DNA from: Plantibacter flavus
Lineage (GTDB): Bacteria; Actinomycetota; Actinomycetes; Actinomycetales; Microbacteriaceae
Reading direction: 5' to 3'
Length of the DNA stretch: 64,000 bases
Assembly: GCF_002024505.1 (NCBI RefSeq)
Contig: NZ_CP019402.1
Span: 930,001-994,000 of the forward strand
Of the stretch, positions 43,251-51,921 are shown in pieces. The notes below the pieces were generated by a model. That model did not search any database, was not told the DNA's origin, and worked only from the letters and a program-made list of their open reading frames with translations. Positions within the stretch are counted from its first letter, which is position 1. Every line of letters begins with the position of its first letter. The translations under genes and the position numbers were made by a program.

Positions 43251-44665
43251 GCTGCGTCCCCCCGACGGTGCTCGGACGCGAGGGTCGCCTGGTGTCGTCC
43301 CGCACCAGGGCCGTCGGTGCCGACCTTCAGGATGAGGGCGAGCCCCAGGAACAGGGTGAGCGTCGGGACGGAACTGTAGAGCGGACTGAAGAAGAGGTCC
43401 CAACAGGTCCGCACCCCCAGGAAGATGACGACCGCGCTCGCGTTGCGCCGTGCGATGCCGTGCCCGAGGCCGTAGATGGTGAGCCAGGCGATCAGCACGG
43501 CCAGGGCGAGCCCGATGAGGCCGAAGCGGACCCAGAGGTCGCCGATGGTGGAGTGGACCTCGAACCCGGTGCCGAACATGAAGCGTTCGACGTAGCCGTT
43601 GTTCGGGTCGTACCCGATGGAGGCCATACCGGTCTTGGCGACCAGCACGTCGCTCAGAGAGGCGTAGGTGCCGCTCCCGTACCCCGCCGGCTGATGGAGG
43701 AAGAGGGCGGCGGTCGCGGCGAGCTCCGGCCGTCCGCCGAGCAGGATGGATCCCGACTGATCGAGTTGCGCGACGGTGCGACTCTGGGTCTCCGCGCCGA
43801 ACACCCCGTCGAGGAGCAGGGCCTGGCCGACGTTGAACACGAACGCCGCGGCGATGCCGATCCCGATGATGACCCGTGCGGTCGACGCCTTGCGGCTCCT
43901 GCCGGCGGAGCGCATCTGCCAGGCGACGAGGCAGAGGGTCAGGAGCAGGATCGCGAACAGCGACCGCGAGTCGTTGAGGATCGACACGGCTGCGAGGGCG
44001 GCGACGACGGCGACCTCGATCCAGCGGCGGCGGGTCGCCAGGGCCAGTCCGAGCAGGATCACGGTCAGCGGGACCGAGTACTGGAACTTCCACACGTTCG
44101 TCATGTACGCGGTACCGCCCGGGCCGGCGATGACGGCTCGGACGAGCAGTCCGAGGCCGTAGAACACGATGATGTGCGACGGCGTCAAGACCGTCCGGGT
44201 CCAGACGATGCACGCGACCGACACGAGTGGGCCGAGGAGCACGATGGTCGCACCGATGGCGACGCCCTGGCCGGTCTGGTGGTCGTCGGCCATCGCAGCC
44301 GTGAGCCAGAGCCCCGACACCGCTGCAGCGACCCCGCCGAGGAGCAGGGGCACTCCGCCACGGTACCTCCGGAGCTCGCCCATCCAGAGGGGGAGCAGGA
44401 TCAGGGCCACGCCGAAGCCCACGGTGAAGCCCTGGAAGACCTGGAGGCGAGCGCCGAGGAGCACGAGGAACACGATCGCGATGATGCGGTGGACCGTCGC
44501 CATGGTCGGATCGGCCGGCGGTCGCAGGACCGGGAGCGGTTCGAGCCGCTCGTCCGCGGGTGCTCCGACGGTGCCCCGCGATACGCGCCGCGGGCGGGCC
44601 GCACGCCACCGCGGGCTTGCGGTCCCCGTCGGGCCCGCCGTCGTCTTCGGGTCAGCGAGCGACAT
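43247..44665 (-). CDS. Wzy-like O-antigen/exopolysaccharide polymerase
   Basis: 472 residues. After about 50 polar residues there are at least ten hydrophobic helices, with a larger extracytoplasmic loop between the later ones containing NNGYVERFMFGTGFEVHSTIGDLWVRFG. That is the position and character of the Wzy_C/O-antigen ligase loop. STIGDLW-type motifs occur in this family. Wzy links lipid-bound repeat units into polymer on the outer face of the membrane. The N-terminus overlaps wzx by 14 bp; a second ATG at residue 55 is an alternative start. Assignment rests on topology and position since these proteins diverge strongly. Confidence 0.82.
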   Translation of the reverse strand: MSLADPKTTAGPTGTASPRWRAARPRRVSRGTVGAPADERLEPLPVLRPPADPTMATVHRIIAIVFLVLLGARLQVFQGFTVGFGVALILLPLWMGELRRYRGGVPLLLGGVAAAVSGLWLTAAMADDHQTGQGVAIGATIVLLGPLVSVACIVWTRTVLTPSHIIVFYGLGLLVRAVIAGPGGTAYMTNVWKFQYSVPLTVILLGLALATRRRWIEVAVVAALAAVSILNDSRSLFAILLLTLCLVAWQMRSAGRSRKASTARVIIGIGIAAAFVFNVGQALLLDGVFGAETQSRTVAQLDQSGSILLGGRPELAATAALFLHQPAGYGSGTYASLSDVLVAKTGMASIGYDPNNGYVERFMFGTGFEVHSTIGDLWVRFGLIGLALAVLIAWLTIYGLGHGIARRNASAVVIFLGVRTCWDLFFSPLYSSVPTLTLFLGLALILKVGTDGPGAGRHQATLASEHRRGDAA

Positions 44666-46001
44666 CGACGGGCTCCGCTTCCGTCGCGAGCCGGCGTCGC
44701 TTCGCGAGGTCGCGCTGGACGTACCAGAGGTTCGGGACGACCTGGCAGATCGCGACCGCGACCGCGGATCCGACGATGGGACCTGCGGCCCCGAGGACGG
44801 GGATGAGCACCCAGGAGAGGCCGAGGTTGAGCGGCACCATGAACAGGATGGGGAGGACCTGGAACTGGAGCCCCTTCGCGTCCGTCATGTACATCCCGAC
44901 CGGGTACTTCGCGGCCTGGAGGGCGACGAACACGACGTAGGAGACGAGGATCGGCCAACCGAGGGTGATCTCGCCGTCGGAGACGAACCCGGCGATCCAC
45001 GGGGAGATCGCCGCGAGGACGACCGCGAGGGCGAGCCCGCCGCCGAGGAACCACAGCGTCGGGACGAGCGGCGACTCGACGCGCTTCGCGGACCGCGCCT
45101 TGGCATAGATCGGCCACAGGGCCAGCCCGGCCGCACCGATCGTCTGGATGACGAGCCCGAACAGCTGGGTCGCGAGGTTGTACTGGGCGAGTTCCGGTCC
45201 GGTCGTCAGGTGGCTGAGCAGCAAGCGGTCGGTCTGCATGGCGATGGGCAAGGCGATCATCTGGACGACCATCGGCCAGGCGAGGGCGAACGCGGGGACG
45301 CCCGGAGCGCTGCGGAGCTTGGGCACCTCCTTCATCGCCTGCCAGACCTGCGGCCTGATCGAGCGCGCGGCGAGCACCAGGCAGACGGCGGCGACGACGC
45401 CGCTCGCCGCGTAGGAGAGGACGGCGACGAAGGAGCCGCCGTCGAACCCGGTGACGACGAAGAGCCACACGCCGAGGAAGATCGCCGGAGCGGCGATCGC
45501 CTGCGTCGCGACCTGGGTGCTCGTCTTGCCGACTCCGATGAGGATGCGTTGACCGACGGTCATCGGCAGGACGAGTCCGAACGTCGCGAGGCAGAGGAAC
45601 GCCGCGACGCTGCCGCCGTCGGGTGCGAGGCCGTTGCCGAGGATCGCCGGCCACAGGTCGAGGACGGTGATGAGGATGGCGACGAGCATGATGACCGCGC
45701 CCGACACGGTGAGGATCCGGAACGCCGTCACGATCGAACGCCGCACCTGCAGGTCGCGCTTCGGGTCGTCGGATCCGGCGATGGCGTTGATGACGACGGC
45801 GGCGATGCCGAGGTCGGCGAACGGCAGCAGGGCCGGCAGGCTCGTCAGCAGCCCGTACTGGGCGTAGGCGCCGGAGCCGAAGTGTTCGATGATCATCCGG
45901 CTCGTGAAGATGCCGAGGACGCCGGAGAGCCCCATCACGAAGATCTTCGCGACGGCCGTCTGGCTGACGGAGGCCCAGATGCCGCCCCTGCCGCGCGCCA
46001 T
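44652..46001 (-). CDS. Wzx-like polysaccharide flippase (MOP superfamily)
   Basis: 449 residues with 12-14 helices. The start SVSQTAVAKIFVMGLSGVLGIFTSRMIIEHFG is typical of polysaccharide biosynthesis flippases. Further marks are FADLGIAAVVINAIA, TDRLLLSHLTTGPELAQYNLA and LNLGLSWVLIPVLGAAGPIVGSAV. It would move undecaprenyl-linked repeat units across the membrane for Wzy. It overlaps the upstream GT4 gene by 3 bases and the downstream wzy by 14, so it is fully embedded in the operon. Confidence 0.9.
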   Translation of the reverse strand: MARGRGGIWASVSQTAVAKIFVMGLSGVLGIFTSRMIIEHFGSGAYAQYGLLTSLPALLPFADLGIAAVVINAIAGSDDPKRDLQVRRSIVTAFRILTVSGAVIMLVAILITVLDLWPAILGNGLAPDGGSVAAFLCLATFGLVLPMTVGQRILIGVGKTSTQVATQAIAAPAIFLGVWLFVVTGFDGGSFVAVLSYAASGVVAAVCLVLAARSIRPQVWQAMKEVPKLRSAPGVPAFALAWPMVVQMIALPIAMQTDRLLLSHLTTGPELAQYNLATQLFGLVIQTIGAAGLALWPIYAKARSAKRVESPLVPTLWFLGGGLALAVVLAAISPWIAGFVSDGEITLGWPILVSYVVFVALQAAKYPVGMYMTDAKGLQFQVLPILFMVPLNLGLSWVLIPVLGAAGPIVGSAVAVAICQVVPNLWYVQRDLAKRRRLATEAEPVDVAR

Positions 46002-47104
46002 CAGCGATCACCGCCGGCGTCACGGAACAGCCAGGTGTCGGCGGCGAGACGGCCGTCACGGGCGGGAAGGTCCGCGAGCACGTTCTCCGGGGTCCGGGTG
46101 CTGGCGAGCGTCGCGAGCAGGGCTTCGGCGAGCGCCACCGCGTCGTCCCCCGGCTCGATGACCCGGTGGCCGTGCTCGTCCAGCCAGCCCGCGACGCCGG
46201 TCTCGGTCGTGGTCACCACGAGGCAGCCGGCGGCGAGGCCCTCGACGATCGGCAGGCCGACCTGCTCGCGCCAGTCCGGACGTGGCTGAGAGGGCAGGAC
46301 GAGTGTGCGGCTCGCGGCGAGGGTGTCGAAGATCACGGAGCGTGCCGGGTCGCGGTGGAAGGTGACGGACGGGTGGCGGTCGCTGAGCGCGGTCGCTGCG
46401 GGCTCGAGCTCGCCGGAGCCGAGGATGACGAGGGAGGCGCGCGGTTCGCGCTGCAGGACGGTCGACCAGGCTTCGACGAGCAGGGGGAAGCCCTTCCGCT
46501 CGACGAGGGCTCCGAGGAAGACGACCTGCAGGGGGTTCCGGACGATGTCGCTCCGCTCGGGCATGGGCGCGGGCAGGGCTTCGATGACCGTGGACTCGAG
46601 GTCGCGTCGCGCCGGCAGGACCCGGGCGTGCAGATCGCGGGCACCGGTCGTCCCGTAGACGATCCGGTCGAGACGACGCCACACCCGACCGGCGGCCCAA
46701 CGCTGCGCCCGGAGTTTGACGCGCGATCGGAGGCGGGCGGGGCGGGCGGACATCGGGTCGAGGTTCTCGATGGCGTACGTCACCACGAGCGGCCGTGTTC
46801 CACGGAGGCGTGCGCGCAGGTCGAGGGCGATCAGGGTGCTCAGGGTGGCGATGGCGGTGGACAGTTGGAGCGGCTCGTTGACCTCGAGCGCGGTCACGCC
46901 GGAGCGTATGAGCAGCCGTGCTGCGGCCATCGGCTCGGCCTGGACGAGCTCGACGCCCGGGGCGACGCTCGGGTCGAAGTCGTAGCGGCGGCGACGGTAG
47001 ACGATGCTCGCAGGCGCCAGTTCACGGGCCCGTTCGAGGTGCGCGGTGCGGACGACCTCGTACAGCCTGGCGCGGCGGTGGCTCAGGCGAGCGGGTGTTG
47101 GCAT
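46001..47104 (-). CDS. glycosyltransferase family 4 (GT-B)
   Basis: 367 residues. The acceptor domain is followed by the C-terminal GT4 core: VVFLGALVERKGFPLLVEAWS and SLVILGSGELE, then the EX7E-like donor site QVGLPIVEGLAAGCLVVTTTETG. It sits 40 bp after the BY-kinase gene and overlaps wzx. It should transfer a sugar from a nucleotide donor during repeat-unit assembly. The N-terminal half is less conserved, and the sugar is unknown. Confidence 0.88.
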   Translation of the reverse strand: MPTPARLSHRRARLYEVVRTAHLERARELAPASIVYRRRRYDFDPSVAPGVELVQAEPMAAARLLIRSGVTALEVNEPLQLSTAIATLSTLIALDLRARLRGTRPLVVTYAIENLDPMSARPARLRSRVKLRAQRWAAGRVWRRLDRIVYGTTGARDLHARVLPARRDLESTVIEALPAPMPERSDIVRNPLQVVFLGALVERKGFPLLVEAWSTVLQREPRASLVILGSGELEPAATALSDRHPSVTFHRDPARSVIFDTLAASRTLVLPSQPRPDWREQVGLPIVEGLAAGCLVVTTTETGVAGWLDEHGHRVIEPGDDAVALAEALLATLASTRTPENVLADLPARDGRLAADTWLFRDAGGDR

Positions 47105-47143
47105 CGTTCCTCGGTCCCTTCGGGCGCGTCGTCGGGCAGCGGC

Positions 47144-48586
47144 TCAGCGGCCGGCCATGGACGGCGTGCGCGCCGCGTCGTTCGCGGCGGGGGTGGCCCC
47201 TCCCGCAGCGGGTGGGCCGAGTGGGACGGTGTCCGGAGCCGAGCGGTACGAGTTGTAGCGGTAGTAGGAACTCGTCTCGTCCTGCTTGAGGCCGTTGAGG
47301 ACCAGCCCGATCGTGCGGGCGTTCGCGCCGTCGAGGGTCTCGAGCGCGCGGTGGAGCTGCTGGCGGCGGGTCGACTTGTAGCGGGAGACGACGATCGCAC
47401 CGTCGGTCATGTGCGTGAGCCAGAGCGGGTCGGTGACCGGGATGATCGGCGCGGTGTCGATGATGACGAAGTCGTACGACTCCTTGGCGCGGTCCACCAG
47501 CTGGCGCATCGCGTCGGAGGCGAGGAGCTGGCTCGGGTTCGGCGGCACCCCGCCGGAGGCGAGGACGTCGAGGTTGCCGCGACCCCAGGACTGCACGGCC
47601 TCGTCGAGGGTGATGTCGCCCACGAGGACACTGGTCAAGCCGACCTCGCCTTCGATCTGGGTGTAGCCGGCGATCGAGGGGCGGCGGAGGTCCGCGTCGA
47701 TGAGGAGGACGCGCGGCGCGCGTTCGGTCATCGCGAGGGCGAGACCGAGCGCGACGGTGCTCTTGCCCTCACCGGGGAGTGCTGAGGTGACGATGACGGA
47801 GGTGATCCGTTCGTCGACGTCGGCGAAACTGAGGTTCGTCGCGAGGCTCCGGAAGCCCTCGGCGATCATGCCGTTCGGGTTCCGCATCATGGCCTGCGTC
47901 GGCAGCTCGCCCTTCCGTGTGCGGGAGACCGTGGTGAGGACGGGGGTGTCGGAGACCTGCTGCAGCTCGCGCAGCGACCGGATCCTCGTGTCGAGGAGCT
48001 CCCGGCCGAACGCGTACAGGACGCCGATGAGCAGGCCGCCGAGTCCGCCTCCGGCGACGAGGAGTTTGGTGTTGGGCGCGAAGGCGAAGATGGGGAGCTT
48101 GGCCGGCGCGATGATCGTGAGCTGGACGGCCGGGCGGTCCTGATCGTCCCTCGGGGAGATGCCGTCCACCGCGGAGGACAGGGAGTTCGCCACGGCGGCG
48201 GCGATGCTCTGCGCCTGGTCGGCGCTCGTCGACACTGCGGAGATCTCGACGATCACCGTGTTGAGGGGCGCGTCGGCGGTGACCGCTTCCGCGAGGTCCT
48301 GGACGCTCATGTCGAGACCGAGCTCGTTGATGACCGGCTCGAGCACGATCGGGGAGGACGCGAGGACGGCGTAGGACTGCACGAGGTTCTGCACGTAGGT
48401 GGATCCCTGGACCAGTTCGGTCGTGGAGTTGCCGGCCTCGGTGGTCACGAACACGCTCGTCGTGGAACGGTACTGCGGTGCCATCGTCTGTGCGAAGACG
48501 TAGGCTCCGGTCGCGCCGACGAGTGCGAGCACCACGATGACGATCCACTGCTTGCGCAGCGTTGCGATGTAGTCGCCGAGATCCAT
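47144..48586 (-). CDS. polysaccharide chain-length/BY-type tyrosine autokinase (Wzz-Wzc/CpsCD fusion)
   Basis: 480 residues. The N-terminal Wzz domain has two membrane helices (residues about 15-35 and 175-195) around an outer loop. The C-terminal BY-kinase carries Walker A SALPGEGKST, Walker A' VLLIDADLRRP and Walker B FVIIDTAP. The C-terminus has a Tyr cluster (SSYYRYNSYRS), the usual autophosphorylation site, then a Pro/Ala-rich end. BY-kinases cycle between phosphorylated and dephosphorylated states to set polymer length, with the opposing phosphatase plausibly encoded divergently at 48838. It is the first gene of the operon. CCCC-N7-GGGG sites lie upstream. Confidence 0.93.
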   Translation of the reverse strand: MDLGDYIATLRKQWIVIVVLALVGATGAYVFAQTMAPQYRSTTSVFVTTEAGNSTTELVQGSTYVQNLVQSYAVLASSPIVLEPVINELGLDMSVQDLAEAVTADAPLNTVIVEISAVSTSADQAQSIAAAVANSLSSAVDGISPRDDQDRPAVQLTIIAPAKLPIFAFAPNTKLLVAGGGLGGLLIGVLYAFGRELLDTRIRSLRELQQVSDTPVLTTVSRTRKGELPTQAMMRNPNGMIAEGFRSLATNLSFADVDERITSVIVTSALPGEGKSTVALGLALAMTERAPRVLLIDADLRRPSIAGYTQIEGEVGLTSVLVGDITLDEAVQSWGRGNLDVLASGGVPPNPSQLLASDAMRQLVDRAKESYDFVIIDTAPIIPVTDPLWLTHMTDGAIVVSRYKSTRRQQLHRALETLDGANARTIGLVLNGLKQDETSSYYRYNSYRSAPDTVPLGPPAAGGATPAANDAARTPSMAGR

Positions 48587-48660
48587 CTGACTCCCCCTGG
48601 TTTGTTGACACCCAACACCTCAGCGTACCGACGATTTCCCGGTTTATCAGGGGAAAGACG

Positions 48661-48676
48661 CCCCCACTCAGGGGGG
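48661..48676. promoter_or_regulatory. CCCC-N7-GGGG palindrome, site B1
   Basis: CCCCCACTCAGGGGGG sits 75-90 bp upstream of the BY-kinase start in the 251-bp divergent region. A degenerate copy (CCCCC-N7-GGG) follows at 48694-48708. Confidence 0.55.
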
Positions 48677-48727
48677 TACGGGCCGTTTGATGACCCCCAG
48701 TCCGAGGGTGTCAACCCCCGCGGATGA

Positions 48728-48743
48728 CCCCCGTTCGACGGGG
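48728..48743. promoter_or_regulatory. CCCC-N7-GGGG palindrome, site B3
   Basis: CCCCC-GTTCGAC-GGGG lies about 95-110 bp upstream of the phosphatase ATG. Half-sites (TGACCCCC, GTCAAGGGGG) flank it. A TACGAT -10 at 48793-48798 has the last GGGGG run (48774-48778) near its -35 position. Confidence 0.55.
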
Positions 48744-48837
48744 TTCAGGGCGGTCTCCTTCGGTGTCGGTCAAGGGGGTGTGGCGCTCACGCTACGATTG
48801 TCGGAATTCTTCCCCCGAGCGAAAACCGAAGGACGTC

Positions 48838-49473
48838 ATGGCGCGGATCCTCGTAGTGTGCAGTGCCAACGTCTGTCGCTCCCCGCTCGCGGAACAGCTC
48901 CTCCAAGCCCGGTTCTCGACCATTCCCGGCTTCGACCGCCTCGTCTGCTCGAGCGCCGGCATCGAGGTCAGTCGCGGGCACGAGATGTGCGCTGACGCGG
49001 CCGCGATCCTCGGCCTGCCGGCGGAGGGGCCGAAGGCGTCAGCTCATCGTGCACGCCGCGTCACCAAGTCGATGATCGGTGGTGCGGGGCTCGTGCTGAC
49101 CGCGAGCCGCGCCGAGCGCTCCGCCCTCGCCAAACTCTCTCCCGAGGCCCGTTCAAAGGTCTTCACCCTCCGCGAGGCGGCAGCGCTCGCCGAAGCGCCC
49201 GACCAGGCGATCGCCACCTGGCGACCCGGTGCCGGCACGACGGCCGATCAGCGTCTGTCCGACCTGGCGGCCCTGCTCAACGCCCGTCGAGGTCTCGCTC
49301 CTGCTCCGAAGCCGGAGCGCACCGGGCTGTTCGCGCGACTCGGGAGCGACGTCGACCCGCTCGACATCGCCGACGGACACAACCTCGGCAAGCGGGCGCA
49401 CCGGGCGACCCTGCGGTCCGTCCAGCGCTCGGTCGAGCGGTTCGGCGCCGCTGTGGAAGCCCTCGCGCGGTAG
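48838..49473 (+). CDS. low-molecular-weight protein tyrosine phosphatase
   Basis: 211 residues from ATG 48838 with AAGGA upstream. The P-loop VCSANVCRSPLAEQL supplies the nucleophile Cys and the phosphate-binding Arg of the CX5RS motif. The general acid Asp is probably in DVDPLDIADGH. The middle is longer than in the usual 155-residue family members because of an Ala/Arg-rich insert around 120-160. It is divergent from the BY-kinase gene and probably dephosphorylates its Tyr cluster, as in other capsule and exopolysaccharide loci. Confidence 0.92.
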   Translation: MARILVVCSANVCRSPLAEQLLQARFSTIPGFDRLVCSSAGIEVSRGHEMCADAAAILGLPAEGPKASAHRARRVTKSMIGGAGLVLTASRAERSALAKLSPEARSKVFTLREAAALAEAPDQAIATWRPGAGTTADQRLSDLAALLNARRGLAPAPKPERTGLFARLGSDVDPLDIADGHNLGKRAHRATLRSVQRSVERFGAAVEALAR

Positions 49474-49493
49474 CGGTTCGAGGGTCATCACTA

Positions 49494-49509
49494 CCCCTGT
49501 CTTTGGGGG
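49494..49509. promoter_or_regulatory. CCCC-N7-GGGG palindrome, site C
   Basis: ACCCC-TGTCTTT-GGGGGT lies between the phosphatase stop and the next glycosyltransferase, about 126-141 bp before ATG 49635. Its centre resembles that of site D2 (CTTTGGGGG). Confidence 0.55.
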
Positions 49510-49634
49510 TACGCAGGGCGCGATTTTCCCGTTTTCCGACGAATGTTGGGCGGTAGGCTCTTCAGCATTCCAGCCGAGACACGCTCCGTGTCCGCGTCGC
49601 CCGAACGGCGCCTGGAGCGATGAGGAGAAGCTCG

Positions 49635-50786
49635 ATGGGGGACAACGCTGCACGGCGTCAGGGGCAGCCGACGGTTCGGATCCTCGGCACGCACGGGATC
49701 CCGGCGGCCTACGGAGGGTTCGAGACGGCAGCCGAGAACATCGCCGTCTTCCTCCGGGATCAGGGCTGGCGCGTCATCGTGTACTGCCAGTCCGACGGCG
49801 ACGGGCCGATCGTCGAGGACGACTGGCGCGGCATCGAACGCGTGACGATCCCCGTCGGTCCGGACGGGTGGAAGGGCACCTCGCTGTTCGACCTGAAGTC
49901 GATCGGACACGCCTCGCGGTTCGACGACGTCTGCCTCACGTTCGGCTACAACACCGCCGTCTTCAACGTCCTGCAGCGTCTCAAAGGCATCCCGAACGTC
50001 ATCAACATGGACGGCATCGAATGGTCACGGGCGCGCTGGGGGTTCATGAAGCAGGCGATCCTCTACGTGAACGAACGCATCGCGTGCTGGGTCGGGAACA
50101 CGCTCATCGCCGACCACCCCGAGATCGAGACCTACCTCGCGAAGAAGGCGAAGCGGTCGAAGCTCACGACGATCACCTACGGCGCACACCGTGTCGACTC
50201 GGCACCCGTCGCACCGCTGACGGCCCACGGGCTGACGCCGGGGGAGTACCTGACGCTGATCTGCCGCCCGATCCCGGAGAACACGATCCTGGAGCTCGTG
50301 CAGGCGTTCTCGGCCGAACGGCGTGGCGTCACCCTCGCCGTCTTCGGCACCTACACCCCGGAGACGGACCCGTACCACCGCGCCGTCGTCGACGCCGCGA
50401 GCGACGAGGTCGCGTTCGTCGGGTCGGTCTACGACCCCGACGAGCTCGCCGCCCTCCGATTCCACGCGCTCGGCTACCTCCACGGGCACACCGTGGGCGG
50501 CACGAACCCCTCGCTCGTCGAGGCGATGGCCGCCGGGAACGCCGTGATCGCCCACGACAACCCGTACAACCGATGGGTCGCCGGCGACGGCGCCCTCTAC
50601 TTCACCACCGCCCGTGACGCCGCCGCACGGATCGGCGAGCTGCTCCAGAACCCCGCCCGCCGTGCCGCCCTGTCCTCCGCCGCGTCCGCGCGGCACGCCG
50701 AGGAGTTCACCTGGGAGCACGTCGCCGGCCAATACGAAACCGTCCTGCAGACCTATCTTGGAGGTGCACGTGTCGCACGTGTCTGA
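49635..50786 (+). CDS. glycosyltransferase family 4 with DUF1972 N-terminus
   Basis: 383 residues from ATG 49635, which has GAGGAG 7 nt upstream; ATG 49620 is less likely. VRILGTHGIPAAYGGFETAAENIA is diagnostic of the DUF1972 rhamnosyltransferase-like subfamily, followed by LTFGYNTAVFN and NMDGIEWSRARWG. In the donor domain, GHTVGGTNPSLVEAMAAGNAVIAHDN carries the GT4 signature. It should add a deoxyhexose or similar sugar in the polysaccharide pathway. The downstream dehydrogenase start overlaps its end by 17 bp, so translation is coupled. Confidence 0.9.
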   Translation: MGDNAARRQGQPTVRILGTHGIPAAYGGFETAAENIAVFLRDQGWRVIVYCQSDGDGPIVEDDWRGIERVTIPVGPDGWKGTSLFDLKSIGHASRFDDVCLTFGYNTAVFNVLQRLKGIPNVINMDGIEWSRARWGFMKQAILYVNERIACWVGNTLIADHPEIETYLAKKAKRSKLTTITYGAHRVDSAPVAPLTAHGLTPGEYLTLICRPIPENTILELVQAFSAERRGVTLAVFGTYTPETDPYHRAVVDAASDEVAFVGSVYDPDELAALRFHALGYLHGHTVGGTNPSLVEAMAAGNAVIAHDNPYNRWVAGDGALYFTTARDAAARIGELLQNPARRAALSSAASARHAEEFTWEHVAGQYETVLQTYLGGARVARV

Positions 50787-51921
50787 AACGAACGCCCCGG
50801 CCGCGGAAGTGCCCATCGAGACGGCCCGCGTGCGGGTCGGTGTGATCGGGCTCGGCAAGATGGGCCTCTCCCACCTCGCCATGATCAAGGCCCACCCGTG
50901 GGTGAGCGTCGATGCGGTCGTCGACTCGACCGGCTACATCCTCGACGTCCTCGGCAAGTACACCGGCCTCAAGACCTTCACCTCGGTGGATGAGATGCTG
51001 GCCGCGGTCGAGCTCGACGCGGTCATCATCGCGACCCCGACGAAGTTCCACGCACCCATGGTGAAGTCGGTGCTCGAGCGTGGTCTCCACATCTTCTGCG
51101 AGAAGCCGCTCAGCCTGAGCGCGGCCGACTCCGACGAGCTCGCGGCACTCGCCGAGCGTCGCGGCGTCGTGACCCAGGTCGGGTACCACAACCGCTTCGT
51201 GGGTGCGTTCCGCGAGGTCAAGCGTCTGCTCGACCTCGGTGCCATCGGTCGCGTCACGCACATCCAGGCGGAGGCCTACGGTCCCGTCGTGTTGAAGTCG
51301 CGCGGCTCGACCTGGCGGAGCAACCGCAACGAGGGCGGTGGCTGCCTCTACGACTACGCCGCCCACCCCGTCGACCTCCTCACCTGGTACGCCGGCGAGC
51401 CGATCGGCGTCGGGGGCACGGTCCTCGGCAGCGTGTTCTCCGAGCACACCGAGGACGAGGTCTTCTCGACCCTCTTCTTCGACGCCGGCGTCAGCGCGCA
51501 GCTCTCCGTCAACTGGTCTGACGAGTCCTACCGCAAGATGACCACGCAGATCACCATCACCGGGACCGCCGGTCGGATCCACGCCGACCGCCAGGAATGC
51601 CAGGTCTACCTGCGCGACACCGCGCCCGAGATCGAGGGCTACGAGACCGGCTGGAACGTCAAGTACACCACCGAGCTCACCGACGAGGTCTGGTACTACC
51701 TGCGGGGCGAGGAGTACAGCGCACAGCTGGACCACTTCGTCACCCGGGTCGTCGAGGGCGCCGTGCTGGGGACGAACTCCTTCACCAGCGCGGCCGCCAC
51801 CGACCACGTCCTCGAACTCCTCACCATCGACGCGGCGGCAGGCCCGTCCACCCGAGCCGCGACGGCCGCACCCGCTCCCGTCGCGAAGAAGAAAGGCCTC
51901 CTCCCATGGCGACGAGCGTAG
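50770..51921 (+). CDS. Gfo/Idh/MocA-family oxidoreductase
   Basis: 383 residues from GTG 50770, which has GGAGG 5 nt upstream. The N-terminal Rossmann fold has the NAD(P) motif VGVIGLGKMGLSHLAMI, followed by the diagnostic HIFCEKPLSL and TQVGYHNRFVGAF. The C-terminal domain contains GGGCLYDYAAHPVDLLTWY with the usual catalytic His-Asp region. A Pro/Ala-rich tail ends in a basic Trp-Arg-Arg segment. Such enzymes oxidise or reduce sugar rings, often nucleotide sugars in polysaccharide loci. It overlaps its upstream and downstream partners, implying that a modified sugar donor or lipid intermediate is made here. Confidence 0.9.
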   Translation: MSHVSETNAPAAEVPIETARVRVGVIGLGKMGLSHLAMIKAHPWVSVDAVVDSTGYILDVLGKYTGLKTFTSVDEMLAAVELDAVIIATPTKFHAPMVKSVLERGLHIFCEKPLSLSAADSDELAALAERRGVVTQVGYHNRFVGAFREVKRLLDLGAIGRVTHIQAEAYGPVVLKSRGSTWRSNRNEGGGCLYDYAAHPVDLLTWYAGEPIGVGGTVLGSVFSEHTEDEVFSTLFFDAGVSAQLSVNWSDESYRKMTTQITITGTAGRIHADRQECQVYLRDTAPEIEGYETGWNVKYTTELTDEVWYYLRGEEYSAQLDHFVTRVVEGAVLGTNSFTSAAATDHVLELLTIDAAAGPSTRAATAAPAPVAKKKGLLPWRRA